Source of the DNA: Lignipirellula cremea
GTDB taxonomy: Bacteria > Planctomycetota > Planctomycetia > Pirellulales > Pirellulaceae
Length of the DNA: 64,000 nucleotides
Assembly (NCBI RefSeq): GCF_007751035.1
Contig: NZ_CP036433.1
Location: forward strand, 6,677,001-6,741,000
Direction of reading: 5' to 3'
In this document: one piece after another, positions 8,345 to 16,637 of the stretch
How the letters are laid out: each line of letters begins with the position of its first letter
Position numbering within the stretch: the stretch's first letter is position 1
Position numbers and translations under genes: made by a program
Notes under the pieces: model-generated
What the model was told of the DNA's origin: nothing
The model's input: only the letters and a program-made list of their open reading frames with translations
The model's database searches: none

Positions 8345-9232
8345 CTAAACGCCCGGCTTGAACAGCACGTTGAGTTTCTGGTCCCGGCGAATCGTCTGTT
8401 CCGCCAGCCGGTAACGGCGATCGCCAATCAACTGCCAGGCGCTGTCAAAATAACGGTTCAGCATGTTCGCGTCGGCGGAAAGCAACGGTTCCGTATCGGA
8501 CCGCCAGGTGTTCCGCGAAATCACCAGCACCAGGTACTTGCCCGGACTCAGCACCCGCACCTGGTAATGGCCGCTGGTATCCACCCTGGCGTACACGCCG
8601 CCGACTTGCTGCAGGGACCGCAACTGGTCGCTCCGGTCCAGGTCGGAATTATCCGTCGGACGCAGGCCTTCCACGACGACTTTTTGTTCCGGCTGCGCGT
8701 CGGAAGGAAGCACCACGACCACCGCGTCGTAATCATTGGCGGTGCTCCGGTTGCTGGACTGGTAGCGAACCTCGCCGGACACAAAGAACGGCCCTTCGAT
8801 CGTGTCTTCGGTCGGCGGACCGGTCGGCGCAAAACCGCCGACGACAAATCCCACGGCAAAAAACAGGGCCGCAGTTACCGCCAGGAGGACGCCCTGCAGA
8901 TAAATGACCGACCGCGGAACGGCCAGCCGGGTCGGGTCGAGAGGTCGCGTATCGGCGGCGACTTTTTTCCCCGGTTGAATGTAAAAATCTTCGTCGTGAT
9001 CGTTGTCGTAAACGACGAACTCGGCGAACGGATCAAACTCTTCTTCTTCCGGATCTTCCGGCTCCCGCGGCGGGGCGGCCGCGGTGCGCTGCTCCATCAG
9101 TTCCGTCGCGGTATCCGCGTCGGGAACGGTGATCGGGCCGGTGCAATTGGGACACTTGCCCGGCCTGCCGATTTTCGACGAGCTGACCTTGAGGACCCGG
9201 TTGCAGTGTTCACAGGGAAAGCGGATCGGCAT
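8345..9232 (-). CDS. Zinc-ribbon membrane protein with extracytoplasmic beta domain
   Basis: The start is placed at MPIRFPCEHCNRVL (9232); the upstream extension has no protein-like features. Residues 6-30 form a zinc ribbon: CEHC (residues 7-10) pairs with CPNC about 20 residues later. An acidic linker (PREPEDPEEEEFDPF) precedes a transmembrane helix at about residues 117-140 (VIYLQGVLLAVTAALFFAVG). The C-terminal part (about 150-295) is beta-rich and resembles a carboxypeptidase-regulatory-like fold: GHYQVRVLSPGKYLVLVIS. A cytoplasmic zinc ribbon with an external domain is common in planctomycete membrane proteins. The function is unknown. Confidence 0.78.
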   Translation of the reverse strand: MPIRFPCEHCNRVLKVSSSKIGRPGKCPNCTGPITVPDADTATELMEQRTAAAPPREPEDPEEEEFDPFAEFVVYDNDHDEDFYIQPGKKVAADTRPLDPTRLAVPRSVIYLQGVLLAVTAALFFAVGFVVGGFAPTGPPTEDTIEGPFFVSGEVRYQSSNRSTANDYDAVVVVLPSDAQPEQKVVVEGLRPTDNSDLDRSDQLRSLQQVGGVYARVDTSGHYQVRVLSPGKYLVLVISRNTWRSDTEPLLSADANMLNRYFDSAWQLIGDRRYRLAEQTIRRDQKLNVLFKPGV

Positions 9233-9380
9233 CAGGCGATGGGGAAAGCAACAAAAAGGAAGCAGCAAAGGGGGGGGACAGCCGCGCACCGCCGGCGCCG
9301 ACATTGATCTCAACCACCCTAGCATAACCAGGGCCGATCGCCTAGCTTCAACAACGTCCACAGATTCCGACAGAATACCC

Positions 9381-9470
9381 TAGCCGAACTCGCCAGAGAC
9401 TGGCCGCACCTCTTCGTAGTCCAGAATCTTTCAACCAGATACTTCAACCAGAGTCTGGCGACTTCGGCTA
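9381..9470. repeat. MITE-like inverted-repeat element, family 2, 90-bp copy
   Basis: This 90-bp unit begins TAGCCGAACTCGCCAGAGAC and ends with the near-perfect inverse (CCAGAGTCTGGCGACTTCGG then CTA), giving imperfect 23-bp terminal inverted repeats. A second unit with the same ends but a shorter, different core lies at 24934-25002. It has no coding capacity and lies just after the stop of the DUF1501 gene. Confidence 0.8.
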
Positions 9471-9478
9471 CATGCTGG

Positions 9479-10852
9479 TCAGGCGATTACCGGCAGGGCG
9501 ACCTGGCCATGGACATCGGTCAGACGAAAATTCCGGCCCGCATAACGATACGTCAGCCGCTTGTGATCCAGCCCCAGCAGATGCAAAAGCGTGGCGTGCA
9601 GGTCGTGGATATGCATCCGGTCGGTGACCGCTTCATAGCCGTATTCGTCGGTCGCGCCGTAGGCCGTTCCCCCGCGGACTCCACCGCCGGCCAGCCACAT
9701 GGTGAAGCCTTTGTTGTTGTGGCCGCGCCCGTCGCCGCGGGGATCGTCGGGCGTGCGGCCGAACTCGCCGCCCCAGATCACCAGGGTGTCCTCCAGCAGC
9801 CCGCGCTGGCGAAGATCGGTCAGCAGGGCGGCAATCGGCTGGTCGGTCTGCTCGCAACGCGCCGGCATAAGCCTGGCCACACCGCCATGATGATCCCAGT
9901 TATCGTGCGTCAGTTCGACAAACCGCACGCCCGCTTCAATAAACCGCCGGGCCAGCAGGCACTGGCGGCCAAAGTCGTCGGTCTTTTTCTTATCGCCCAC
10001 GCCGTACATTTCCAGCGTCTGTTCGGTCTCGTCGGCAAAGCTCATGGCGTCGGGCAGGGCCGATTGCATGCGAAACGCCAGCTCGTACGATTCGATCACG
10101 CCTTCAAACTGCTCCTCTTCCACCCGGGCCGCCAGGGCCTGGCGATTGAGAGACTGGATCAGGTCCAGTTGCCGCCGCTGCTCGCCTGGCGGCAGGTCGT
10201 CGCGACGGAGGTTCTCGATCTGCGCTTTGCTGACCGGCTGGCTCATCGTCCCGATCGCCGATCCCTGATAGACGGGCGGCAAAAACGCGCTGTTGTAATT
10301 CCTCTCCCCGCCCAGGATGGCGGGCGGCTTGATCGAGATAAACCCCGGCAGGTTGTCGCACTCGGAACCCAGCCCGTACAGCACCCAGGATCCCAGCGAA
10401 GGCCGGTGGAACTGGATGCTGCCCGTATGCAACTGCGTCAAGGCGGCCGCATGCTCCGGGCTGTCGCAATGCATCCCATTGAGCACGCACAACTCATCGG
10501 CCAGGCGGGCCGTGTGTGGATACAAATCCGAGATCGGCAGGCCGCTTTCCCCATGCTGCCGGAACGCCCACTGTGAACCGAAAAACTTCTGTCCTTTGGT
10601 CCGGCTCGGCTTGCCATGGTCTGCGTTGAGCTGCGGTTTGTAGTCGAACGTTTCCATGTGCGAAGGGCCGCCCCGCATGCACAGAAAGATGACCCGTTTG
10701 GCCTTCGCCGGGAAGTGAGTGTCGCGTGGACGCAGCGCCCCCGCGTCGGCGGCCTCGGCCGACTGCGCGGAACGGGTCGCCAGGGCCGACAAGGCCAGCA
10801 GGCCAAAACCGGCGGTCTGGGAGCGAAGCAGTTCGCGGCGGGAGATCAACAT
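9479..10852 (-). CDS. DUF1501 family secreted protein
   Basis: This is a full-length 457-residue DUF1501 protein. The N-terminus, RRELLRSQTAGFGLLALSAL, resembles a twin-arginine signal. Family landmarks follow in order: KRVIFLCMRGGPSHMETFDY (about residue 52), ELCVLNGMHCD, LPGFISI, FGRQCLLARRFIEAGVRFVE, THDNWDHHGG, LVIWGGEFGRTP, GRGHNNKGFTMWLAGGGVRG, and a typical YRYAGRNFRLTDVHG ending. The fold is alkaline-phosphatase/sulfatase-like; the reaction is unknown. It starts 24 bases after the upstream cytochrome/DUF1549/DUF1553 gene on the same strand, the usual planctomycete two-gene operon, so the two products probably work together outside the cytoplasm. Confidence 0.93.
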   Translation of the reverse strand: MLISRRELLRSQTAGFGLLALSALATRSAQSAEAADAGALRPRDTHFPAKAKRVIFLCMRGGPSHMETFDYKPQLNADHGKPSRTKGQKFFGSQWAFRQHGESGLPISDLYPHTARLADELCVLNGMHCDSPEHAAALTQLHTGSIQFHRPSLGSWVLYGLGSECDNLPGFISIKPPAILGGERNYNSAFLPPVYQGSAIGTMSQPVSKAQIENLRRDDLPPGEQRRQLDLIQSLNRQALAARVEEEQFEGVIESYELAFRMQSALPDAMSFADETEQTLEMYGVGDKKKTDDFGRQCLLARRFIEAGVRFVELTHDNWDHHGGVARLMPARCEQTDQPIAALLTDLRQRGLLEDTLVIWGGEFGRTPDDPRGDGRGHNNKGFTMWLAGGGVRGGTAYGATDEYGYEAVTDRMHIHDLHATLLHLLGLDHKRLTYRYAGRNFRLTDVHGQVALPVIA

Positions 10853-10876
10853 CGGACGGCATCCAGCAAAAGGAAA

Positions 10877-13456
10877 CTAATCGAGGTAGCGGAATTCGAC
10901 GCTGGCCAGCAACGCCTGGCAAAGACCGGCCCACGCGGCCTGTTCACCCGGCGACGTCGAAGGAGCGGAAGGCTCTGTGGCAGAAGCCGTGGAATCCGCG
11001 CTAGCGGCCTGCACGGCGGCCAGGTAGTCGAGAGCCAGCCGGCTCTCATTCATGGAGGGACCTCGAGCAAACAGCATGCGCCACGCCGCATCGAGCCGGG
11101 CCTGGGGGTCGCCGTGCTCCGCCAGCAACCGTCCGGCCAGCAGCGATGCCTGGCGGATGACGAGCGGGCTGTTCAGGAAGTACAGTTGCTGATCGGCGAC
11201 CGGTCGATCGGATCGGACGCCGGCAAGCAGACTCGGGTCGGGAAAGTTCCACGTTTTGAGCGAAACCGGCAAAGACATCCGGGCGATCGGCAAATAGACA
11301 GCCCGCTGTGGACCTTCCTGCTGTGCGGTCGTCATCACCACGGTGCTGTTCAGCTCCCGGTTCCCAGCGAACTCGACCGCCAGCACCGACGCCGCCGGGT
11401 GACCCGTCTGCAGGCTTCCGCCAACCAGCAGCAAGGCGTCGCGCAGCGGTTCGGCTTCCAAGCGGCGGCGTCGCATCCGCCAGAGCCAGCGGTTTTCCGG
11501 ATCGGCGATCAGGTTCGCATCGTGCGGCGTGCTGGCCAGGCGATAGGTGCGGCTGGTAACGATTTGCCGGATCAGCCCCTTCGTCGACCAGCCCTGCTCC
11601 TGGAACTCAACCGCCAGATAGTCGAGCAATGCGGGATGGCTGGGCGGGTCGCCCATCCGGCCAAAGTTGTTGACGCTGGGCGCCAGCGCCACGCCAAACA
11701 GATGTCCCCAGATCCGATTCACGGCCACGCGGGAGGTGAGCGGATTCCCCCGATCCGTCATCCAGGCAGCCAGCTGCAGGCGGCCGCTTTGTTGCGGTGC
11801 AATCGCACCAGCCGCTGGCGGCACCGAGACCGGCGTGCCGCGGCCCACCTGGTCGCCCAGCTGCTTCCCGTCGCCGCGGAGATGGATGCGATAGTCGGCC
11901 GGCTCGTCGGCGTCGCGCACCGCCATCGCATAGTCGGGCAACGGCGGCGGATTCTCGGTCGTCTGTTTCAGCTTTTCATCGAGCAGCCGAATCTTTTCGT
12001 CCCACTCCTCCACTTCCGCCGTCAGAGTCGCGATCATCGCCTGGAGTTCCTGGATCGCATCGCTCGCCATTTGCTGCTCGGGCGTTTTCCCTTCGGTCAG
12101 CTGCTTCAGCTTGTTCTCTTGCGCGGTCCGGTTCCGGGTTACGCCATAGCGGGACGACCTCGCTTTATTGCGAACGTTCGTTTGCTCAGCCACCTGCTGC
12201 TTCCAGACCTGGGCCGGTCCGTGCAGTTTGTCGCCGTCAGGTCCGATCGGCTGGAGATCGCGGTCGTGGCCATACTGGTTGCCGGCCGGAGCCGCTTCGC
12301 CATAGAGCAGATGAGTGCTGCCAAAGACGCCCGCCAGACGATAGTAGTCGGCCGTGCTGATCGGATCGAACTTATGATCATGGCAGCGAGCGCAACTGAT
12401 CGTCAGGCCAAGAATCCCGCGGCTCACGACGTCAATCTGTTCATCCACGCGATCAATCTTGAAACGCTCGGCATCGGTTTCCATGAACAGCTTGGGCCCC
12501 AGCGTCAGCATGCCGGTGGCGATCAACTGCTGGTCGCGTAAATCGGGGTCAGAAGGAACCGGCAGCAGGTCGCCGGCAATCTGCTCGCGCACGAACTGGT
12601 CGAACGGCTTGTCGACGTTGAACGCATCGATGACGTAATCACGATACCGCCAGGCGTGCGGCCAGATCACATTCCGGTCGCCGCCGTTGGTCTCGGCAAA
12701 ACGGACGAGGTCCAGCCAGTGGCGCCCCCAGCGTTCGCCAAAGCGGGGCGACGCCAGCAGCCGATCAACCGTCGGACCCATCGCCGCCGGCCCGTGCTTC
12801 TGGTAGTCCGCGACAAACGCCTCCGCCTCTGCCGGAGTCGGCGGCAGCCCGATCAGATCAAAGTACAGCCGCCGCACCAGCTGCTGCGGCTCCGCGTCGC
12901 CCACCGGAGTCAGGCCGTGCCGCTCCCGCTCCGCGGCGATAAACTGATCCAAGGGCGAGTCCGGCCAGGCCCGATCCCGCGGCGTCGGCGGAACCGGACG
13001 CTGCAGCGGCTGCAGCGACCATAACGGCTCTTCGTCGCTCGGCTTGGCGGCGACAACAGCCGGCGTCTTCACGGTGCGGGGGTCAGCCGCTCCCTGGCGA
13101 ATCCACCGTTCAAAGTCGGCCGCGATCTGCGCCGGCAGTTTGCCGGCCGGAGGCATTTTCAAATCCTGGTAACGGAGCGCCTGGACCAGCGTGCTCTTTC
13201 CCGGATCGTCGAGGTCAAGCACCGACCCCAGGTCGCCGCCCTGCAGCAGTCCGGCACGCGTGTCGAGCAGCAGGTTCCCCTGCAGGTCGTTCCGGGACCG
13301 GGCGTCCTCCGAGTGGCAGCCGTAACAGTGCTGCACCAGCACCGGCCGGATCTTCGCTTCAAAAAAGTCGACCCCGGTTGTCTCCTCTGCGACCATCGAT
13401 CCACACGGCAGCGCGGCCAGCAGGCAACCGAACCAACAGGAAAACAGGCGGGACAT
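10877..13456 (-). CDS. Planctomycete cytochrome + DUF1549 + DUF1553 protein
   Basis: The start MSRLFSCWFGCLLAALPCG gives a signal peptide. The 859 residues hold a planctomycete-type cytochrome c domain with CYGCH at 44-48 and the MPP loop (MPPAG, about 101), a DUF1549 domain from about 163 with a second conserved heme-type motif CARCH at 355-359, a coiled-coil spacer (about 425-500, Lys/Glu/Gln-rich), and DUF1553 to the C-terminus, ending ...LLASVEFRYLD. These proteins are thought to be extracytoplasmic and are partnered with DUF1501 proteins, as here. The activity is not established. This is the first gene of the two-gene operon. Confidence 0.93.
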   Translation of the reverse strand: MSRLFSCWFGCLLAALPCGSMVAEETTGVDFFEAKIRPVLVQHCYGCHSEDARSRNDLQGNLLLDTRAGLLQGGDLGSVLDLDDPGKSTLVQALRYQDLKMPPAGKLPAQIAADFERWIRQGAADPRTVKTPAVVAAKPSDEEPLWSLQPLQRPVPPTPRDRAWPDSPLDQFIAAERERHGLTPVGDAEPQQLVRRLYFDLIGLPPTPAEAEAFVADYQKHGPAAMGPTVDRLLASPRFGERWGRHWLDLVRFAETNGGDRNVIWPHAWRYRDYVIDAFNVDKPFDQFVREQIAGDLLPVPSDPDLRDQQLIATGMLTLGPKLFMETDAERFKIDRVDEQIDVVSRGILGLTISCARCHDHKFDPISTADYYRLAGVFGSTHLLYGEAAPAGNQYGHDRDLQPIGPDGDKLHGPAQVWKQQVAEQTNVRNKARSSRYGVTRNRTAQENKLKQLTEGKTPEQQMASDAIQELQAMIATLTAEVEEWDEKIRLLDEKLKQTTENPPPLPDYAMAVRDADEPADYRIHLRGDGKQLGDQVGRGTPVSVPPAAGAIAPQQSGRLQLAAWMTDRGNPLTSRVAVNRIWGHLFGVALAPSVNNFGRMGDPPSHPALLDYLAVEFQEQGWSTKGLIRQIVTSRTYRLASTPHDANLIADPENRWLWRMRRRRLEAEPLRDALLLVGGSLQTGHPAASVLAVEFAGNRELNSTVVMTTAQQEGPQRAVYLPIARMSLPVSLKTWNFPDPSLLAGVRSDRPVADQQLYFLNSPLVIRQASLLAGRLLAEHGDPQARLDAAWRMLFARGPSMNESRLALDYLAAVQAASADSTASATEPSAPSTSPGEQAAWAGLCQALLASVEFRYLD

Positions 13457-13651
13457 CCGACACCAGGGCACAGCAGGATCCTTGCGGCCGCAAAGGGCAG
13501 GGGCGGGAGGCGGGCAATCAGGCTCCCGTAAAGATAGCGAACCTCGCCGCCGCAATACAGACAAATTCTTACAAAAGAGGGCGCCGGGCCCGTCTCATCG
13601 CCAGGCAATCAGGAGATCGCCCCCTTCGACCCCCGCAGGCGAACTCGCCAG

Positions 13652-13796
13652 GGAACGCGGGAAAAATAACTTCGGTATTTTTCTCGACAGGAACCACGAA
13701 ACCTGAGCAGCCCAAGCCGGCTGATCCTGTGAGCCGAACGCGCTAGCGTCGGGCCGTTCTTCGGAATGAGGGAAAAAAACTTCTTCGGTTTTTGTA
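13652..13796 (-). repeat. Degenerate MITE family 1 element, reverse orientation
   Basis: The segment starts GGAACGCGGGAAAAATAACT, matching the reversed end of the 101-bp element. It carries the conserved core GTGAGCCGAACGCGCTAGCG near 13729-13748 and has another end-like segment (GGAATGAGGGAAAAAAACTT, then CTTCGGTTTTTGTATA) at 13763-13797. The order of parts suggests a rearranged or composite copy. Confidence 0.6.
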
Positions 13797-14027
13797 TAAC
13801 AGCGATGACGTTCAACTTTTACGTATGCTTCACCTGGTGATCAAACCGCCAATCTCTCCTGCAACGGCTGGAAGATAAAATGAGCGGGTTGAAAAATCGG
13901 CATCGCGGAAAAGGGGAACTCACGCAAAGGCGCGAAGACGCAAAGAAGGAGGAAGAGGTGTGAGAAGGAATTCGCCACGACCCTTGTGGATGTCGCGTTT
14001 CCGATTCCTGCCAAACGGGAAAAATCG

Positions 14028-14051
14028 CCGAAGTTATTTTCCCCCGATTCC
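14028..14051. repeat. Isolated terminal repeat of MITE family 1
   Basis: CCGAAGTTATTTTCCCCCGA plus TTCC matches the right terminal repeat of the intact 101-bp copies with one or two changes. The 10-mer CCGATTCCTG occurs at 14001-14010 and again at 14044-14053, so the small hairpin between them may be flanked by a direct repeat. Confidence 0.55.
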
Positions 14052-14125
14052 TGAGTGGTCGCGAAGTTGCGGCAGTCGTCAAGCAAATGTTGCCAGAGAT
14101 ACAAGTGCTGTTCATGTCCGGCTAT
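14048..14125 (+). pseudogene. Remnant of a response-regulator receiver domain
   Basis: This frame reads LSGREVAAVVKQMLPEIQ then VLFMSGY, which matches the second half of a CheY-like receiver domain as found in hybrid histidine kinases (SGRE...LRP.I.VLFMSGY). It stops matching exactly at the first base of the MITE copy at 14126 and on the left runs into an isolated MITE end. There is no start codon, phosphoacceptor Asp or remaining domain, so it is a relic of a gene, not a working one. Confidence 0.6.
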
Positions 14126-14226
14126 GGAACTGGGGAAGAATAACTTCGGCTCACAGGAGTAGAACCGCCCGACGCTAGCGCGTTCGGCTCACTATACAAA
14201 AACCGAAGTTATTTTCCCCTCGTTCC
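14126..14226 (+). repeat. MITE-like element, family 1, intact 101-bp copy 1
   Basis: The terminal inverted repeats are about 24 bp: the left end GGAACTGGGGAAGAATAACT pairs with the right end ATTTTCCCCTCGTTCC. The middle is the near-palindrome GCCCGACGCTAGCGCGTTCG. Copy 2 at 25172-25272 differs at one base only. It is non-coding. The right flank shows no clear target duplication. Confidence 0.9.
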
Positions 14227-14306
14227 CAGAGTTTGTTCACTGCTTGCCAGGCCCAGAACACACCGTACCAAGTCGGACGACTTCGGCTACACGCGGGCGT
14301 CCGCTG

Positions 14307-16532
14307 TCATGCCGGCCGGAACTGGTTCACAAACGGGCCAAAGGCGATTGCCTGATCGGGCTGCTCGGCGAATCGCTGCAGCCAGGCGCGAATCACGCCG
14401 ATGACGGCCTCTTGCGACAGCGGCCCCGCCGCCCGCCAGCCGAGCCGCTCGCCCGACCCGCCCAGGTACAGATCGTATTGCCGCCGGGCGACTCCCAGCA
14501 CGCCCACATCCGCCGTCAACGGACGAGAGCAGCCATGCGGACAGCCCGACACCGCCAGCCTGATCGGCGTCTCACCCCGCCCGTACCGCACGAGCTCTTC
14601 CTTCATCGCCGCCGTGAATGCCGGCAGCACCCGCTCTGCTTCCGCCACCGCCAGCGAACAGGTCGGCAGCGCCGGACAAGCCATCGCTGACCGCACGACC
14701 GGCAAGAGCAACGCCGCTGTCGCCACGCCGTGCTCCGCCAGCAAACGCTCCCAGTCTACGCGGATCGCTGGCGACGCATCGCCCAACAGCAGGTTCTGCT
14801 GCGGCGTGATCCGCACCGGCCCCGCATGGCGCCGCAACATCGCTTTAAGACCACTCGCGAAGCGAACATCATCCGCATCAATGATCCGGCCGCTGGGAAT
14901 CGGCAGGCCCAGGCAAAACAGGCCGTCCCCCTGCGAGCGCCAGCCCAGATGCTCGTCCCCCGGCGGCAGCTCCCGCAGCAACGGCGGCGGCAGCTCGGCA
15001 AACAGGCGTTCGCCCAGCGCAAGACGCACCTGTTCGGCGCCTTGGTCATGCACCCAGTACTTCATCCGGGCGCGACGCCGGTTCTCCCGATCGCCCTGGT
15101 CGCGGGCCATCTCCACCAGACCGATCACCGCCGGCAACGCCTGCTCCACCCCCAGCCGCGCGATGGGCAGCGCCAGTTGCGGAAACGTCTCTGCGTGCGA
15201 CGGCGAGAACCCCAGACCGCCCCCGGCGTACAGCTGAAAACCGGCCAACCCCGAGGCCGCATCGGGCGAGCCGATCGCCAACAGTCCGATGTCGTGCGTC
15301 CGCAAATCGACGCAGTTATCGTCCGGCGGCGCCAGGCCGATCTTCAGCTTGCGGGGCAGATAACCGGGACCATAGATCGATTCCGTCTCGCCGATCACCG
15401 GCTCTGGATCGTCGTCAATCCATAGATCGAAGTAAGCCCCCGACTGCGGCGCCAGGCTGCGGGTGAGCTCGTTCGCCAGCGTCTGCAGCCGGCCGCGAAC
15501 GCGATCCTGCTTCCCGATCGCCGGGCAGCAAACCAGATTGCGGCACGTATCGCCACAGGCGCCAAACGTTGTCAGCAGCCGATCAGAAATCCGCTGCAGC
15601 ACGGCCTTGAGATCCCCCCGAGCGACGCCATGGATCTGCACCCCTTGCCGGGCCGTCAGCCGCAGGCCCGCCTCGCCGTACTCCTCCGCCAGCTGCAGCA
15701 GCGCCAGGAACTGCCCGGCCGTCAGCTTGCCGCCGGGCGCCTTCACCCGCAGCATGAACGTATGCCGCCCCGCCCCGGGCGACGCGGGCGCTTCCACTTT
15801 CGGCCGCGTCTGCTGGTACAGGCCATGGAATTCGGCGATCCACTGGGCCGGTCGCGACAGCTTGTCCGGCGTCTGAAGTTCGGCGGCCAGCGGCTCCCGC
15901 AGGAAACGACTGTCGTGCTTGGCCTGCTCCCGCGGCGTGCGGACGATCGCCTCTTCTTCGACGGAAGGAAAAGAGGACTGCGCGGCCGATGGCGTTTCCC
16001 CAGGCGTCTGTCCTTCGGCCGCCTGGACGACGTCTTCCCAGCGCTGGAACCGGACGCGCAGCCCGTTGGTCGACAGACGCACCGCCAGCGGCCCAAACCG
16101 GTCCGTCTCGGGCCCCAGAAAATAGACGAGGCTGGAAACGCCGTCGAGCAGCACTTCGGCGTCCACCACTACGGCGCCCGCCTCGACCTTCGCCGCCGCT
16201 TCCTGGGCGGCCGTCAACAGTTCGCCCGCCGCCTGGCGGGAGAGTTCAGCCAGCTGCAGGTCGTCCGACTCCGCCAGGCGGAGGACTTCGCCGGTCGGTT
16301 GTTTGGTCTGCGGCTGCAGATCTTCCGGATCGGCCAGCACCTCGCCCAGTTCGACGCCGCGATCCGTACTGACAACGACCGTATCACCCCGCCGGCACTC
16401 CAGCCGATGCACCGAGCCAAACCGCCCCACATAGCCCGGCGCCCCATACCGCACCAGGTAAAGCCGAATCGCCTTCACCGCCGCCGTCACACGCACCTCA
16501 TTCAGCAGAAGAGAAAACCAAACGGGAACCAC
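14307..16532 (-). CDS. PSP1-like domain fused to siroheme sulfite/nitrite reductase
   Basis: The C-terminal part (about residues 205-741) is an assimilatory sulfite/nitrite reductase hemoprotein, which catalyses six-electron reduction at a siroheme-4Fe4S centre. The cluster ligands are visible as C619 and C625 (ACPALPTC) and C664 and C668 (SGCPHGC); RQGVQIHGV and ACGDTCRN are siroheme-region motifs. The N-terminal 175 residues resemble the PSP1 conserved region (RGDTVVVSTDRGVELGEVL and later VDAEVLLDG), not usually part of this enzyme, which is near 570 residues alone. A GTG at 16532 starts the longest form; the GTG at VRVTAAVKAIRLYL is an alternative. No flavoprotein subunit is adjacent, so ferredoxin may be the donor. 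Sulfite versus nitrite is undecided. Confidence 0.88.
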   Translation of the reverse strand: MVPVWFSLLLNEVRVTAAVKAIRLYLVRYGAPGYVGRFGSVHRLECRRGDTVVVSTDRGVELGEVLADPEDLQPQTKQPTGEVLRLAESDDLQLAELSRQAAGELLTAAQEAAAKVEAGAVVVDAEVLLDGVSSLVYFLGPETDRFGPLAVRLSTNGLRVRFQRWEDVVQAAEGQTPGETPSAAQSSFPSVEEEAIVRTPREQAKHDSRFLREPLAAELQTPDKLSRPAQWIAEFHGLYQQTRPKVEAPASPGAGRHTFMLRVKAPGGKLTAGQFLALLQLAEEYGEAGLRLTARQGVQIHGVARGDLKAVLQRISDRLLTTFGACGDTCRNLVCCPAIGKQDRVRGRLQTLANELTRSLAPQSGAYFDLWIDDDPEPVIGETESIYGPGYLPRKLKIGLAPPDDNCVDLRTHDIGLLAIGSPDAASGLAGFQLYAGGGLGFSPSHAETFPQLALPIARLGVEQALPAVIGLVEMARDQGDRENRRRARMKYWVHDQGAEQVRLALGERLFAELPPPLLRELPPGDEHLGWRSQGDGLFCLGLPIPSGRIIDADDVRFASGLKAMLRRHAGPVRITPQQNLLLGDASPAIRVDWERLLAEHGVATAALLLPVVRSAMACPALPTCSLAVAEAERVLPAFTAAMKEELVRYGRGETPIRLAVSGCPHGCSRPLTADVGVLGVARRQYDLYLGGSGERLGWRAAGPLSQEAVIGVIRAWLQRFAEQPDQAIAFGPFVNQFRPA

Positions 16533-16637
16533 CCAAGCAGGATACCGGCAGAGCCCGGCGACGTCGATTGCGGGGGGCGGGTCAAAGTCCGCTTCGATCG
16601 TCGCTCGGGATAGCGCAATGACTGGACGGCGCCGCCG

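Larger units (their letters stand above)
13457..14306. other. 850-bp gap of decayed repeats and gene remnants
   Basis: Between two minus-strand genes, this gap holds parts of at least three MITE-family-1 elements (annotated separately), a receiver-domain gene remnant, and at about 13919-13945 a CTCACGCAAAGGCGCGAAGA motif that, from memory, recurs between genes of many unrelated bacteria. A short family-2-like end (GACTTCGGCTA) lies at about 14279-14289. There is no intact gene. Confidence 0.7.

Noticed and set aside
10616-12541. 641-codon plus-strand frame over the DUF1501 and cytochrome genes
   Set aside because: It spans two well-supported minus-strand genes and the gap between them; the sequence is not protein-like.
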